DNA of 64,000 nucleotides, taken from positions 1,674,001 through 1,738,000 of the forward strand of contig NZ_VLLR01000001.1 of NCBI RefSeq assembly GCF_007570935.1. Direction: 5' to 3'. Below the pieces are notes generated by a model that had not been told where the DNA came from, ran no database searches, and was given only the letters and a program-made list of their open reading frames with translations. Below, piece after piece: positions 18,465 through 25,964 of the stretch. The stretch comes from Lactobacillus sp. LL6. Its GTDB lineage: Bacteria > Bacillota > Bacilli > Lactobacillales > Lactobacillaceae. The translations under genes were made by a program, and so were the position numbers. Numbering within the stretch: position 1 is the stretch's first letter; each line of letters begins with the position of its first letter.

Positions 18465-18650
18465 TTATCTAATAATTTCATAAGTTTTCCAAAGTGCTTT
18501 ACCAATATTATACAAATTTAAACCAGCACGCAAATTATGAGCAGTACCATAACCATTACGGTAGTAACCAGAATGTCTTTTTCCACCAATAATCTTTTCC
18601 AAATCAGTTGTTTGGATTTGTTCAAATTTCTTTGTTTTTTCTTCCATCAT
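18465..18650 (-). CDS. Class II bacteriocin precursor, second peptide
   Basis: A 61-residue precursor (60 if the second of two adjacent ATGs is used) with GAGGAAAAAA as ribosome site. The leader FEQIQTTDLEKIIGG is a canonical double-glycine leader. The mature part has 38 residues, begins KRHSGYYRNGYGTAHNL and ends YNIGKALWKTYEIIR; it is cationic, aromatic, and has a GxxxA spacing (GYGTA). It starts 22 bases after the first precursor gene, so both are made together. A longer upstream extension in the same frame overlaps the first precursor and is not the gene. I do not recognise the peptide as a named bacteriocin. Confidence 0.88.
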   Translation of the reverse strand: MMEEKTKKFEQIQTTDLEKIIGGKRHSGYYRNGYGTAHNLRAGLNLYNIGKALWKTYEIIR

Positions 18651-18672
18651 TTTTTTCCTCTCAATAATATCA

Positions 18673-18804
18673 CTAATGTGATAAACCGTTCCAAAAACCA
18701 TTGACAAATTCAGTAGTTTTCCACCACCAATTTTTCTTAGTTCTTCTCTTTCCACCAACAACTTCAACCAAGTCAGCAGAACTCAACTTTTGAAACTTTT
18801 CCAT
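18673..18804 (-). CDS. Class II bacteriocin precursor, first peptide
   Basis: A 43-residue precursor. The leader MEKFQKLSSADLVEVVGG (18 residues) is a textbook double-glycine leader. The mature peptide has 25 residues, starts KRRTKKNWWWK and ends FVNGFWNGLSH, is strongly cationic with four Trp, and contains GFWNG, the GxxxG motif used for helix pairing in two-peptide bacteriocins. AGGAG precedes the ATG. Operator repeats matching those of the regulatory genes lie about 100 bases upstream. With the 38-residue partner it probably forms a class IIb bacteriocin. Confidence 0.88.
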   Translation of the reverse strand: MEKFQKLSSADLVEVVGGKRRTKKNWWWKTTEFVNGFWNGLSH

Positions 18805-18902
18805 TTTTTCTCCTCTTTTCAACATCTATAAGTGAATCAGCTCTTGCTTCATCAACTTACAATACATATTTTACTTGCTTTGTTGCTTTATTTTTAAAAT
18901 TA

Positions 18903-18971
18903 TCAAAAGTTGTCAAATAAACGAATATTCTGCAATCATTCAAAATATGATAAAAAATCAACCAAATTTGA
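18903..18971 (-). promoter_or_regulatory. Operator repeats of the bacteriocin precursor promoter
   Basis: On the minus strand CAGAATATTC (18932-18923) and CAACTTTTGA (18912-18903) are 20 bp apart, ending about 35-40 bases before a weak -10-like TATGTA (18868-18863). Just upstream, plus-strand CAAAATATGA (18941) and CCAAATTTGA (18962) are 21 bp apart. The same motifs occur at 21871-21934. They are the likely binding sites of the LytTR regulator encoded at 23598. Confidence 0.6.
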
Positions 18972-18983
18972 TTTTTTCTAACT

Positions 18984-19628
18984 TTAATTTTCTTTACCTA
19001 AAAATGTATCTTTAATAAAGTTAAAATAACTTTCCCTATTAACAATAATTGCTACACTTCCTTGCATCCCATATCTAAGTTCATTACGTTCTCTTTTAGA
19101 TGGATAAATTAAGCAACTTACTTTATAAGCTTCTTTTCCTTTAATTTGATCAGGATACACTCCAATTGAATTTATTTTTCCATTAATCAAAGTAGCAACA
19201 TTTTTCTTATTTTTAATTTCAAATTTTACCTTTTGATTTTTATCTAATTTTTTAACTTCATCAACTCCTACATAAGATACAACTTCTAGACTGCTTTCTT
19301 CTTTTATATTTGGAACTAAAATTACATTATTCGCTTTATCAACATGAACTACTTTATCTTGAGCCAATTTTTTACTAGTTCCATTAACTAATTGTACTTT
19401 TTGATTTTGATAAACATATTTTCCCTCTACATAGTTCTTATTATTTTTAATTATCATTGTATTTTTAGGAACAATAATTCCACCTATGTGAATCGAATCT
19501 TCTTTTACCATAAAAATTGAACTTATAAAAACTAGTAGTATTAATATAAAGGCTGGAAGAATTACTATCCTAGAGAGTGCTTTTGATTTATATGAATAAA
19601 ATTTACTACTTTCAAAATCATCATTCAT
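18984..19628 (-). CDS. Bacteriocin export accessory protein (HlyD-like, short)
   Basis: 214 residues with a single N-terminal membrane helix (ILPAFILILLVFISSIFMV) and an extracellular beta-rich domain. Near the C-terminus YGMQGSVAIIVNRESYFNFI is the typical end of bacteriocin secretion accessory proteins. The usual proteins have over 400 residues and a long coiled-coil hairpin; this one lacks it and is close to the minimal membrane-fusion fold. It starts 14 bases after the exporter stop and should work with that exporter. Confidence 0.82.
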   Translation of the reverse strand: MNDDFESSKFYSYKSKALSRIVILPAFILILLVFISSIFMVKEDSIHIGGIIVPKNTMIIKNNKNYVEGKYVYQNQKVQLVNGTSKKLAQDKVVHVDKANNVILVPNIKEESSLEVVSYVGVDEVKKLDKNQKVKFEIKNKKNVATLINGKINSIGVYPDQIKGKEAYKVSCLIYPSKRERNELRYGMQGSVAIIVNRESYFNFIKDTFLGKEN

Positions 19629-19642
19629 CGTTTATCTCCTCC

Positions 19643-21802
19643 CTAGTTATTCACTAAATCATAATAATATCCATGCTTAACCAATAAATCTTCATGGTTG
19701 CCTTCTTCCACAATCTTTCCGTGATTTAAGACAACAATATCATCAGATTTTTTAGCAATAGATAATCTATGAGCAATAAAAATAATAGTCTTATTTTTTA
19801 AACTAATTAGATTATCAACAATCTTCTTTTCAGTTATTGTATCTAAGCCACTTGTTGCTTCATCAAAGATAAATACACTAGCTTGAGAAAGAAGCGCTCT
19901 AGCAATAGTAAGGCGTTGTTTTTGACCACCTGATAAAATTGTCGCATTTTCATCCATTTGTGTATCAAACTTTAATGGTAAATTTTCAATATCTTGATAT
20001 ATTTCTGCAATTTTACATGCTTTCTTAATTTCTTCCTCTGTTACATTTTTTCTACTACCTAACAACAAACTTTCTCTAATAGTTCCAGAAAATACATATG
20101 GAGTTTGAGGGACATAATTTATATAGGAGCGTAGAACATGTTTATCAATACTTGTAGTTATATTTCCATTTATAGTTATCTTCCCCCTAGTAGGTGCAAA
20201 AAAGTTAACTAGTAATTTTACAAGAGTAGATTTTCCTGAACCACTCATCCCCACAATGGTTAATTTTTCTCCTTTTTTAATTTCTAAATTTATATTTTTT
20301 AGTACATCTTGTCCATAACCGTATTTGTAATCTACATTTTCAAATTTAATATTTCCATTTAATTTAGAAATACTATTAATATCTGCTTTATTTTTAAATT
20401 CACTTTCAACTAAATAAACTTCATTCAATCTATTTTGAGCTACATTAGCTGATTGAAGTGTTGGTTGGAGATTAATAATATTTTGTAAGGGATCAATAAA
20501 GTATGAAAGTAAAGCATTAAAAGTCATCAATTCACCAATTGTCATTTGATTATGCATTACTATTCCAGCCCCAATCCAAAGAATAAGAATATTCAATGAC
20601 ATACGAATAAAAGTTTTTAAAGATGCTTGAAAAACTTCAGTTTTACTATAATTAAATGATTTTTTTAGATAATCAACAAATTGACTGTCTATTTTTTTAT
20701 ATCTTACTTTTTCACTATTTAAAGCTTTAATAGTTTCAATTCCTTGAATATCTTCAATTATTGAAGAACTTACTACTGAATTGCTTTCCATTTGTTCATT
20801 ATTTAAATGATCAAATTTTTTAGTAAAACCTAAAATTACAACTGCATACAATGGCAAAGAAGCAATTGTTATCAAAAATAAAGTTGTATTTTGAATAGCT
20901 AGCGTTATTCCCATCAAAATTACAATAGATAAATCTAAAAACAGAGATATTACCGTACTTGCTAATGCCTCTATAATTCTACTTGCATCTGAAAATCGAC
21001 AAGTAATTTCACCAGTTTTTCTTGTAGCAAAAAATTCCATTGGTAATTCAAAAATATGCCTAATATAACTTAAATTTAAATCAATTGATAATCTTTGACC
21101 TAATACATTAAGTAAGAGTTGTTGCCCATAAGAAAATATTGAATTAAATACATATGCAATAAGCAAACCTATCGCAAGAATCGATAATGTATTATACGTT
21201 CCATTAGGGATATAATTATCAATTATTCCCTGTAAAAAGTATGAGTTACAGATACTTATTATTGTCATCAATAACGAAGCTAAAATAATATCTCTAACCA
21301 ACTTTCCTTGTTTGAACATATATGGAAATAATGATAAAAGATTATTTCTCTTCTCTTTAATTGGTTCAAATTTAGAATTTGGTTGTATTAATAAAGTTAC
21401 TCCAGTCCATTCTTGAGCAAACTTCTTTTTAGATATTCTTTTAACTCCAACATCTGGATCAGGATCCGCAATAATAATTGAATTTTTATTACTCTTTAAT
21501 ACAACATAATAGTGCAGTAATTCTCCATTCTTTAAAACGTGAGCAATAAATGGATAATTAATATCTTCCATTTCAAATATTGACATATCAGCTTGAACTG
21601 CTTGAACATCTAAGTTAAACTTTTCAGCAGTTTTTACTAACCCTAATGCAGTGGTCCCTTCCATGTTAGTTTTTGCAATATGTCTTAAATGTGCAATTGA
21701 TACTCTAGAATGATAATTTTTTAGAATCATGGCAAGACAAGCAACTCCGCAATCTGTTTCATCAACTTGTGGTATGTAAATTGACTTATATTTAAGTAAC
21801 AT
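19643..21802 (-). CDS. Bacteriocin ABC exporter with C39 leader peptidase
   Basis: A 719-residue exporter with three parts: an N-terminal C39 protease (Cys18 in QVDETDCGVACLAMIL, His in HYYVVLKSN, Asp in IIADPD), a six-helix membrane domain, and an ATPase with Walker A GMSGSGKSTLVK, signature LSGGQKQR and Walker B VFIFDEATSGLD. It cuts double-glycine leaders and exports the mature peptides, here the two bacteriocin peptides and the inducing peptide. The start at 21802 (MLLKYKSIYIPQ) has AGGGAG upstream and gives the standard length; a longer reading to 21895 has no ribosome site. Divergent from the regulatory genes. Confidence 0.95.
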   Translation of the reverse strand: MLLKYKSIYIPQVDETDCGVACLAMILKNYHSRVSIAHLRHIAKTNMEGTTALGLVKTAEKFNLDVQAVQADMSIFEMEDINYPFIAHVLKNGELLHYYVVLKSNKNSIIIADPDPDVGVKRISKKKFAQEWTGVTLLIQPNSKFEPIKEKRNNLLSLFPYMFKQGKLVRDIILASLLMTIISICNSYFLQGIIDNYIPNGTYNTLSILAIGLLIAYVFNSIFSYGQQLLLNVLGQRLSIDLNLSYIRHIFELPMEFFATRKTGEITCRFSDASRIIEALASTVISLFLDLSIVILMGITLAIQNTTLFLITIASLPLYAVVILGFTKKFDHLNNEQMESNSVVSSSIIEDIQGIETIKALNSEKVRYKKIDSQFVDYLKKSFNYSKTEVFQASLKTFIRMSLNILILWIGAGIVMHNQMTIGELMTFNALLSYFIDPLQNIINLQPTLQSANVAQNRLNEVYLVESEFKNKADINSISKLNGNIKFENVDYKYGYGQDVLKNINLEIKKGEKLTIVGMSGSGKSTLVKLLVNFFAPTRGKITINGNITTSIDKHVLRSYINYVPQTPYVFSGTIRESLLLGSRKNVTEEEIKKACKIAEIYQDIENLPLKFDTQMDENATILSGGQKQRLTIARALLSQASVFIFDEATSGLDTITEKKIVDNLISLKNKTIIFIAHRLSIAKKSDDIVVLNHGKIVEEGNHEDLLVKHGYYYDLVNN

Positions 21803-21870
21803 ACTCTCCCTACTTTCTCTTAATGATAGTAATAAGTTTAATGTAACTTGTACTTCAATATAGAAAATTG

Positions 21871-21934
21871 TCATATTTTGTAATTTAGCAATCATATTTT
21901 GCAGAATATGACGCTATTTAGACAGAATTTGAGG
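21871..21934. promoter_or_regulatory. Divergent pairs of 21-bp-spaced repeats
   Basis: TCATATTTTG occurs at 21871 and 21892 (CAAAATATGA on the minus strand), and CAGAATATGA at 21902 and CAGAATTTGA at 21923 on the plus strand. Each pair is spaced 21 bp start to start, two helical turns, as in LytTR-type operators of lactic acid bacteria. The plus pair faces the inducing peptide operon and the minus pair faces the exporter operon. Confidence 0.7.
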
Positions 21935-21965
21935 ATTTTGGTTATGGTCTTAAATATTTAGGTAG

Positions 21966-21971
21966 TATAAT
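21966..21971 (+). promoter_or_regulatory. -10 box of the inducing peptide operon
   Basis: Consensus TATAAT at 21966-21971, with no good -35 box 16-18 bases upstream. This fits a promoter that needs the activator bound at the 21902/21923 repeats. Confidence 0.6.
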
Positions 21972-21999
21972 TATAAAGTTAAATGAAAGAGGTACAAAT

Positions 22000-22131
22000 A
22001 TGAAAAAATTAAATGAGAAAGAATTAAGTAAAATCACTGGTGGATTTGGGATGTTTTTTGATCCTACGGTTAGTTTTTATATGAAACGCAAAAAAAGGAA
22101 ATGTATTGTCATCACTTTTAAGCCTGTTTAA
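22000..22131 (+). CDS. Inducing peptide precursor (double-glycine pheromone)
   Basis: A 43-residue precursor with AAGAGGT before the ATG. The leader MKKLNEKELSKITGG is a double-glycine leader. The predicted mature peptide has 28 residues and begins FGMFFDPTVSFYMKRKKRK; it has an aromatic N-terminal half, a basic middle and the tail CIVITFKPV with one Cys. The gene ends nine bases before a histidine kinase gene of the peptide-sensing HPK10 type and is followed by its regulator. Its position makes it the autoinducer rather than a bacteriocin, though it could have both roles. Confidence 0.85.
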   Translation: MKKLNEKELSKITGGFGMFFDPTVSFYMKRKKRKCIVITFKPV

Positions 22132-22140
22132 GAAATAATT

Positions 22141-23595
22141 ATGAATTTTATAAAAGTAATAAATATCCTATTGAGTATCCCAGATTTAATTATCCCAATC
22201 ATTATAGATTTTGCTATAGTTATTAAACTTATTCATATACCACTAAGTAAGAATAATAAATATTTTATTTCACTATTCAGCTTAATTATATTCATAGCAA
22301 GTATCTGTTTATCAGAATTAGGTGCTGATATTGGCATAACTTTACTCCAAGTAATAGTATTATTTCTTTACTTTGCAATACTTAAAAAAGTTAATATTAA
22401 ATTAGTTTTTGGTTCTATATTAACTTTTACAGTTTTTGATACTGCATTATATCTAATATGTGGAATTTTAATGGATATAATTCCTTATGGAAATCGATAT
22501 TTTGATAGCATCATTAGCATTACTGTAGAAATAGTTGGCTATTTAATAATTAGAAGATATTTCTCACAATTACATAAACTACTCACCGACAAAAATAGCA
22601 ATATTTTTATCGGTATTTTGTTATACCTTTATATAATTGGAATTGGTGTTGAATTTTTTATTTCTGGTGATAATAAAACCACAGAAGTAGTAACAATTTC
22701 TCTGGGATTATTATTACTACAGTCTATCTTCGCCTTTGTTCTTTACTACGCAATGATAAAAACTGAAAATAATCTCTTGTCCAAAAAAGAACAGGAAAAT
22801 CAAAAACTTCAAAACCAGTTGCTAAAAGCTAAAAATAATGAACTCAGTCAAGAAAAGCAACGACAAAAATTACAATATGAATTACTTAAAAACGAAAAAG
22901 ATAAGCTAACTGAGGAACATAATCAGCTAAAAGAATATGCAGAATACCTAGATAAGAATGAAGATGATTTGCGCAAATTTAAACATGATTATCAAAATAT
23001 GATGAATAGTTTAATTATCAGTGCCGAAAACGGGAAAACAGATGAAGTAGTATCTAAATTAAAGGAATACACTAATAGTCACATTAATTCCAAAGCTTTA
23101 CGTAAGTATAAGGATCTTAATCATGTCCACGTTGATTTTTTAAAAAGTATCGCAATTGCTAAACTAGCCAAACTTTATAATGCGGATATAAACTATTCTT
23201 TTGGCTGTAATAAAGAAATTAATCGAATTCCTAAAACTATAGATTATCTAGATATTACAAGAATTATTGGAATTGCTTTTGATAATGCTTATGAAGAAAG
23301 TATGGCTTTAAGAAAAGAAACTGGTAATTTAGATTCTGCACAAATTTTAGCTACATATTATCAAGAAGATGGAGATTTTGAATTTGAAATTAGAAATAAA
23401 ATTAGACCTAAAAAAATCAATACTAAGCTAATCAGCCGAAAAAATTACACAACTAAAGAACACCATATGGGAATCGGATTAGCTAATGTTACAGAAATTA
23501 CTAAAAAATACGAATCAACAGTATTAGTCAATTATGGGATAGATGATGACTGGTTCACATTTAGTTTAATAGTGTTGCCAGATGAGGAGGAATAA
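22141..23595 (+). CDS. Peptide-sensing histidine kinase (HPK10/AgrC type)
   Basis: A 484-residue kinase. Residues 1-205 hold six or seven membrane helices, then comes a long coiled coil (210-275). The phosphorylated histidine is His282 in FKHDYQN, the HPK10 motif. The ATP-binding part includes IAFDNAYEE (N box) and HMGIGLANV (G box). It senses the exported inducing peptide and phosphorylates the downstream regulator. The ribosome site is weak, and translation is probably coupled to the peptide gene nine bases upstream. Confidence 0.92.
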   Translation: MNFIKVINILLSIPDLIIPIIIDFAIVIKLIHIPLSKNNKYFISLFSLIIFIASICLSELGADIGITLLQVIVLFLYFAILKKVNIKLVFGSILTFTVFDTALYLICGILMDIIPYGNRYFDSIISITVEIVGYLIIRRYFSQLHKLLTDKNSNIFIGILLYLYIIGIGVEFFISGDNKTTEVVTISLGLLLLQSIFAFVLYYAMIKTENNLLSKKEQENQKLQNQLLKAKNNELSQEKQRQKLQYELLKNEKDKLTEEHNQLKEYAEYLDKNEDDLRKFKHDYQNMMNSLIISAENGKTDEVVSKLKEYTNSHINSKALRKYKDLNHVHVDFLKSIAIAKLAKLYNADINYSFGCNKEINRIPKTIDYLDITRIIGIAFDNAYEESMALRKETGNLDSAQILATYYQEDGDFEFEIRNKIRPKKINTKLISRKNYTTKEHHMGIGLANVTEITKKYESTVLVNYGIDDDWFTFSLIVLPDEEE

Positions 23596-23597
23596 TT

Positions 23598-24407
23598 ATG
23601 GAATATCCAGTATTTATTTGTGACGATGATCAAGATCAAATTAACGTAACTATTAAGATTTTAGGTAGAGCAGAAATGATTCTCTCTGATGAAGAAAAAG
23701 TTAGATTTAATATTAACACTGCAACTACTTATCAAGATGCTGTTAACTATATCAAAGAACATCAAATTGAGGGAGGCATCTATTTTCTTGATGTAGAACT
23801 TGGAAAAGATGTTAATGATGAAAATGGGTTTGATATTGCAGATTTAATCAAATCTAGAGATGAAAAAGCTCAAATCATTTTCGTCACTAGTCACCAAGAT
23901 TTATCTATCATTACTTATCAAAGACGTCTTGGTCCGGTTGATTACATTGTCAAAACTGATGATGTAGATGAACTTAAAAAACGAATGGTAAAGACAATTG
24001 AAGTTGCCTTATATCAAATCGAAAAATTTGATTACATTCAATCAATGAACTTCACTTACAAAATAGGTCGAATAATTAAGAATATTAATATTAATAAAGT
24101 TATGTACATTACTACAACCTTAACCCCACATAAGTTATTATTAATTAAGGATCATGGAGAAGCGCAATTTTTAGGCAGTATTAATGAATATGCTGAAAAT
24201 AATCCAAAACTACTTGTAAAACTTAGCCAATCTTGTTTGGCAAATCCTAATAATATCGCTTCAATCGATCTTAAGAACCGCTTAGTAACTTTTAAAAATG
24301 GGGATGTTGAAGAATTTTCACGTCCTACAACAAAGAAGATGAAAGAATTACTAAATAACTTTAACTATAAAGTTGAAGATTTAGGATATTTGAAAAAAGA
24401 AGACTAA
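23598..24407 (+). CDS. LytTR-family response regulator
   Basis: A 269-residue regulator. The receiver domain spans 1-125 with acidic pocket ICDDDQ and phospho-acceptor Asp65 in YFLDVELG. The C-terminal half is a LytTR DNA-binding domain (from about 150: FTYKIGRIIKNININKVMYI ... LSQSCLANPNNIASID). These regulators bind paired 9-10 bp repeats spaced about 21 bp, as found here at 18903-18971 and 21871-21934. The start is two bases after the kinase stop, with GGAGG upstream. A bidirectional terminator closes the operon. Confidence 0.93.
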   Translation: MEYPVFICDDDQDQINVTIKILGRAEMILSDEEKVRFNINTATTYQDAVNYIKEHQIEGGIYFLDVELGKDVNDENGFDIADLIKSRDEKAQIIFVTSHQDLSIITYQRRLGPVDYIVKTDDVDELKKRMVKTIEVALYQIEKFDYIQSMNFTYKIGRIIKNININKVMYITTTLTPHKLLLIKDHGEAQFLGSINEYAENNPKLLVKLSQSCLANPNNIASIDLKNRLVTFKNGDVEEFSRPTTKKMKELLNNFNYKVEDLGYLKKED

Positions 24408-24440
24408 AAAATGGACACCTTCATTTGGTGTCCATTTTTC
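24406..24440. terminator. Bidirectional terminator after the response regulator
   Basis: AAAAATGGACACC and GGTGTCCATTTTT form a 13-bp stem. Confidence 0.9.
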
Positions 24441-24705
24441 ATTTATGTTCTTTATCTAAATCATTAGGAACTTTTGAATTATAAATCAAAGCAGTAATTG
24501 CTTCTGTCACTCCCAAAAAGAATGCCACAATGATATTCGTAACTCCAAATACACCAACCACTAAATTGTTGTGCATTAGCGGAAACGCCACAAAAGTTGC
24601 CAAAATCCCAATTACTGCTACTGTCCAAAACACAATTCCATAAGTGCGAGGATAAGTGCGAAACTTAATGTACTGTTCACGATCTAATTTATATTTTTTG
24701 TCCAT
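24439..24705 (-). CDS. Small membrane protein, unknown
   Basis: An 88-residue protein with two or three membrane helices (IVFWTVAVIGILATFVAFPL; VGVFGVTNIIVAFFLGVTEAITALIY) and charged ends. The start at 24705 is chosen for AGAAGG upstream. Its stop lies next to the terminator of the bacteriocin regulator, but it reads toward that locus and is probably not part of it. No family recognised. Confidence 0.65.
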   Translation of the reverse strand: MDKKYKLDREQYIKFRTYPRTYGIVFWTVAVIGILATFVAFPLMHNNLVVGVFGVTNIIVAFFLGVTEAITALIYNSKVPNDLDKEHK

Positions 24706-24732
24706 TTTTCTGCCTTCTTTCACCTCATTATA

Positions 24733-24762
24733 ACAAAATAAGCAGCCAATAATGGCTGCCTA
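24733..24762 (-). terminator. Terminator of the toxin-like gene
   Basis: On the minus strand GGCAGCCATTATTGGCTGC followed by TTATTTT. Confidence 0.75.
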
Positions 24763-24766
24763 AATA

Positions 24767-25036
24767 TTAATTATTCCAAGATTTTGCTCGCTTGATAGCG
24801 TGTAAATTTTGTTTTGTTTTTTCAAAGCCTCCTGCTATGATTTCTTCCACAATAATAAATGCTTTTTCCCTACGAATTCTAATTTTCATTTTTAATTCTT
24901 TTTGTACTATTTCTTGAGAAATGCTTTTAGTATCTAGCTTCAGATTATCCAAGCCTTGATCTATAAATTGCTTTTGTGGACCTGTTAGAGCTTTATATTG
25001 CTTCCTTGCTTGTTCAGTAAATCTTAATTCAGGCAT
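24767..25036 (-). CDS. RelE/ParE-like toxin candidate
   Basis: An 89-residue basic protein. MPELRFTEQARKQYKALTGPQKQFI resembles the N-terminal strand-helix-helix of RelE/ParE toxins, and later strands (KMKIRIRREKAFIIVEEIIAG) fit the fold, ending in LHAIKRAKSWNN. The start at 25036 has AAGGAGGG upstream. It overlaps by a few bases a 38-codon frame that occupies the place of an antitoxin. No full-length antitoxin was seen, so it may be an orphan or remnant module. The family assignment is moderate. Confidence 0.55.
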   Translation of the reverse strand: MPELRFTEQARKQYKALTGPQKQFIDQGLDNLKLDTKSISQEIVQKELKMKIRIRREKAFIIVEEIIAGGFEKTKQNLHAIKRAKSWNN

Positions 25037-25145
25037 TCGTCCACCCTCCTTTTTTCTTAATCTCTGAGGGCTTTTTATCACTTCTTTCTCCACGAACTTC
25101 ACTATCAGAATATGTTTTTTCTATATTTTTATTATCTTTACACAT
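25029..25145 (-). CDS. 38-residue frame upstream of the toxin-like gene
   Basis: ATG at 25145 with AGAAGGTGA upstream. The product is very hydrophilic (MCKDNKNIEKTYSDSEVRGE ... KKKGGWTNA), and its TGA overlaps the toxin-like start, an arrangement typical of coupled antitoxin-toxin genes. It is too short and has no visible DNA-binding fold, so it may be a truncated antitoxin or a leader frame for coupling. Its ribosome site lies in the 3' arm of a terminator-like hairpin. Confidence 0.45.
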   Translation of the reverse strand: MCKDNKNIEKTYSDSEVRGERSDKKPSEIKKKGGWTNA

Positions 25146-25146
25146 A

Positions 25147-25193
25147 AAAAATCACCTTCTCAAGTATAACTTTACCTAAGAAAGTGATTTTTT
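25147..25193 (-). terminator. Terminator-like hairpin covering the ribosome site of the 38-codon frame
   Basis: On the minus strand AAAAAATCACTTTCTTAG pairs imperfectly with CTTGAGAAGGTGATTTTTT. It would end transcripts of the DUF975 gene and, in read-through RNA, hide the AGAAGGTG ribosome site. Confidence 0.65.
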
Positions 25194-25219
25194 CATATTT
25201 TATTGCTCAAATTGAGCAT

Positions 25220-25936
25220 TTATTTATCATTTGTTAAGAATTGGTCACCGGCAAGTTTTCTATAAAAGTTAGCCTTAGTCTGACGATAATATGGAGTAAT
25301 CCAAAGGAATCCAATTCCACAGCTAATAATACCAAGAATTGCCCAACCTAGAAAACTCAAATCAAGTATAAATAAATCCGTCTTATGGCCATTCATTAGT
25401 TTACGGCTAGCGTTAATAGCTTCTGTAGCCTTAGGCTTTTTACCACTAGTATAGTAATCCCTCATAATATAAGGAGTCATGGAATAAGAATATCCCTTAA
25501 TAATTCCTGGAATAATAAACAAAAGTGTCCACAAAAAAGTAAAAATCCAAGTTAATAAACCTGTTAAAAATGTAGTTTAAAATCTTCCACCAGTAAATCC
25601 ACTAAATATCCCCTTCAAGATATTTGGCGTATCACCGCTGTCACGGAACCTCAAAATTGTGTACGCCACTCCCCATAGCAGCATAATCACAAAAATATTA
25701 ACAACAAAACTGATTATTCCGCTAAATGGATTCACTCTGTAAGCTTCATTATAGATTTCATCACCTGAAATAGTAGTAACTGATCTATATACTAAGTCAT
25801 TACCAGTTTCTGCAAATGAGACAATATCATTAATAACATAAATAATAAACCATGCTACAAATGATAATCCAACTGCCCAAAGCCAATTTCCACGAAGTTG
25901 ATCTCTGGCATCGCTTTTTAATTCCGCTCTTGTCAT
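25220..25936 (-). pseudogene. DUF975 membrane protein interrupted by one in-frame stop
   Basis: Reading from ATG 25936 (GGAGG upstream) gives MTRAELKSDARDQLRGNWLW, the conserved DUF975 N-terminus, then membrane helices to FSGFTGGRF and a TAA at 25579-25577. The same frame continues without shift into TTFLTGLLTWIFTFLWTLLF and IIPGIIKGYSYSMTPYIMRDYY, the conserved second half, ending at 25220. A single base change explains the break. The total of about 238 codons is the normal DUF975 length. The second half alone could start only from a TTG without a ribosome site. Function of the family is unknown. Confidence 0.85.
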
Positions 25937-25964
25937 AAAATCCTCCAAAGTTGATATTCTTTTT

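Noticed and set aside
18651-18767. Upstream extension of the second bacteriocin precursor (MKLLVEREEL...)
   Set aside because: It is out of frame within the first precursor gene. The good ribosome site and GG leader start at 18650.
16543-24407. Lactacin F locus
   Set aside because: The general layout is similar, but no LafA- or LafX-like precursors are present and the two precursors here are different.
25220-25534. Separate 104-codon membrane gene
   Set aside because: It is in frame with the upstream DUF975 half, begins at a TTG without ribosome site, and is only the 3' part of the broken gene.
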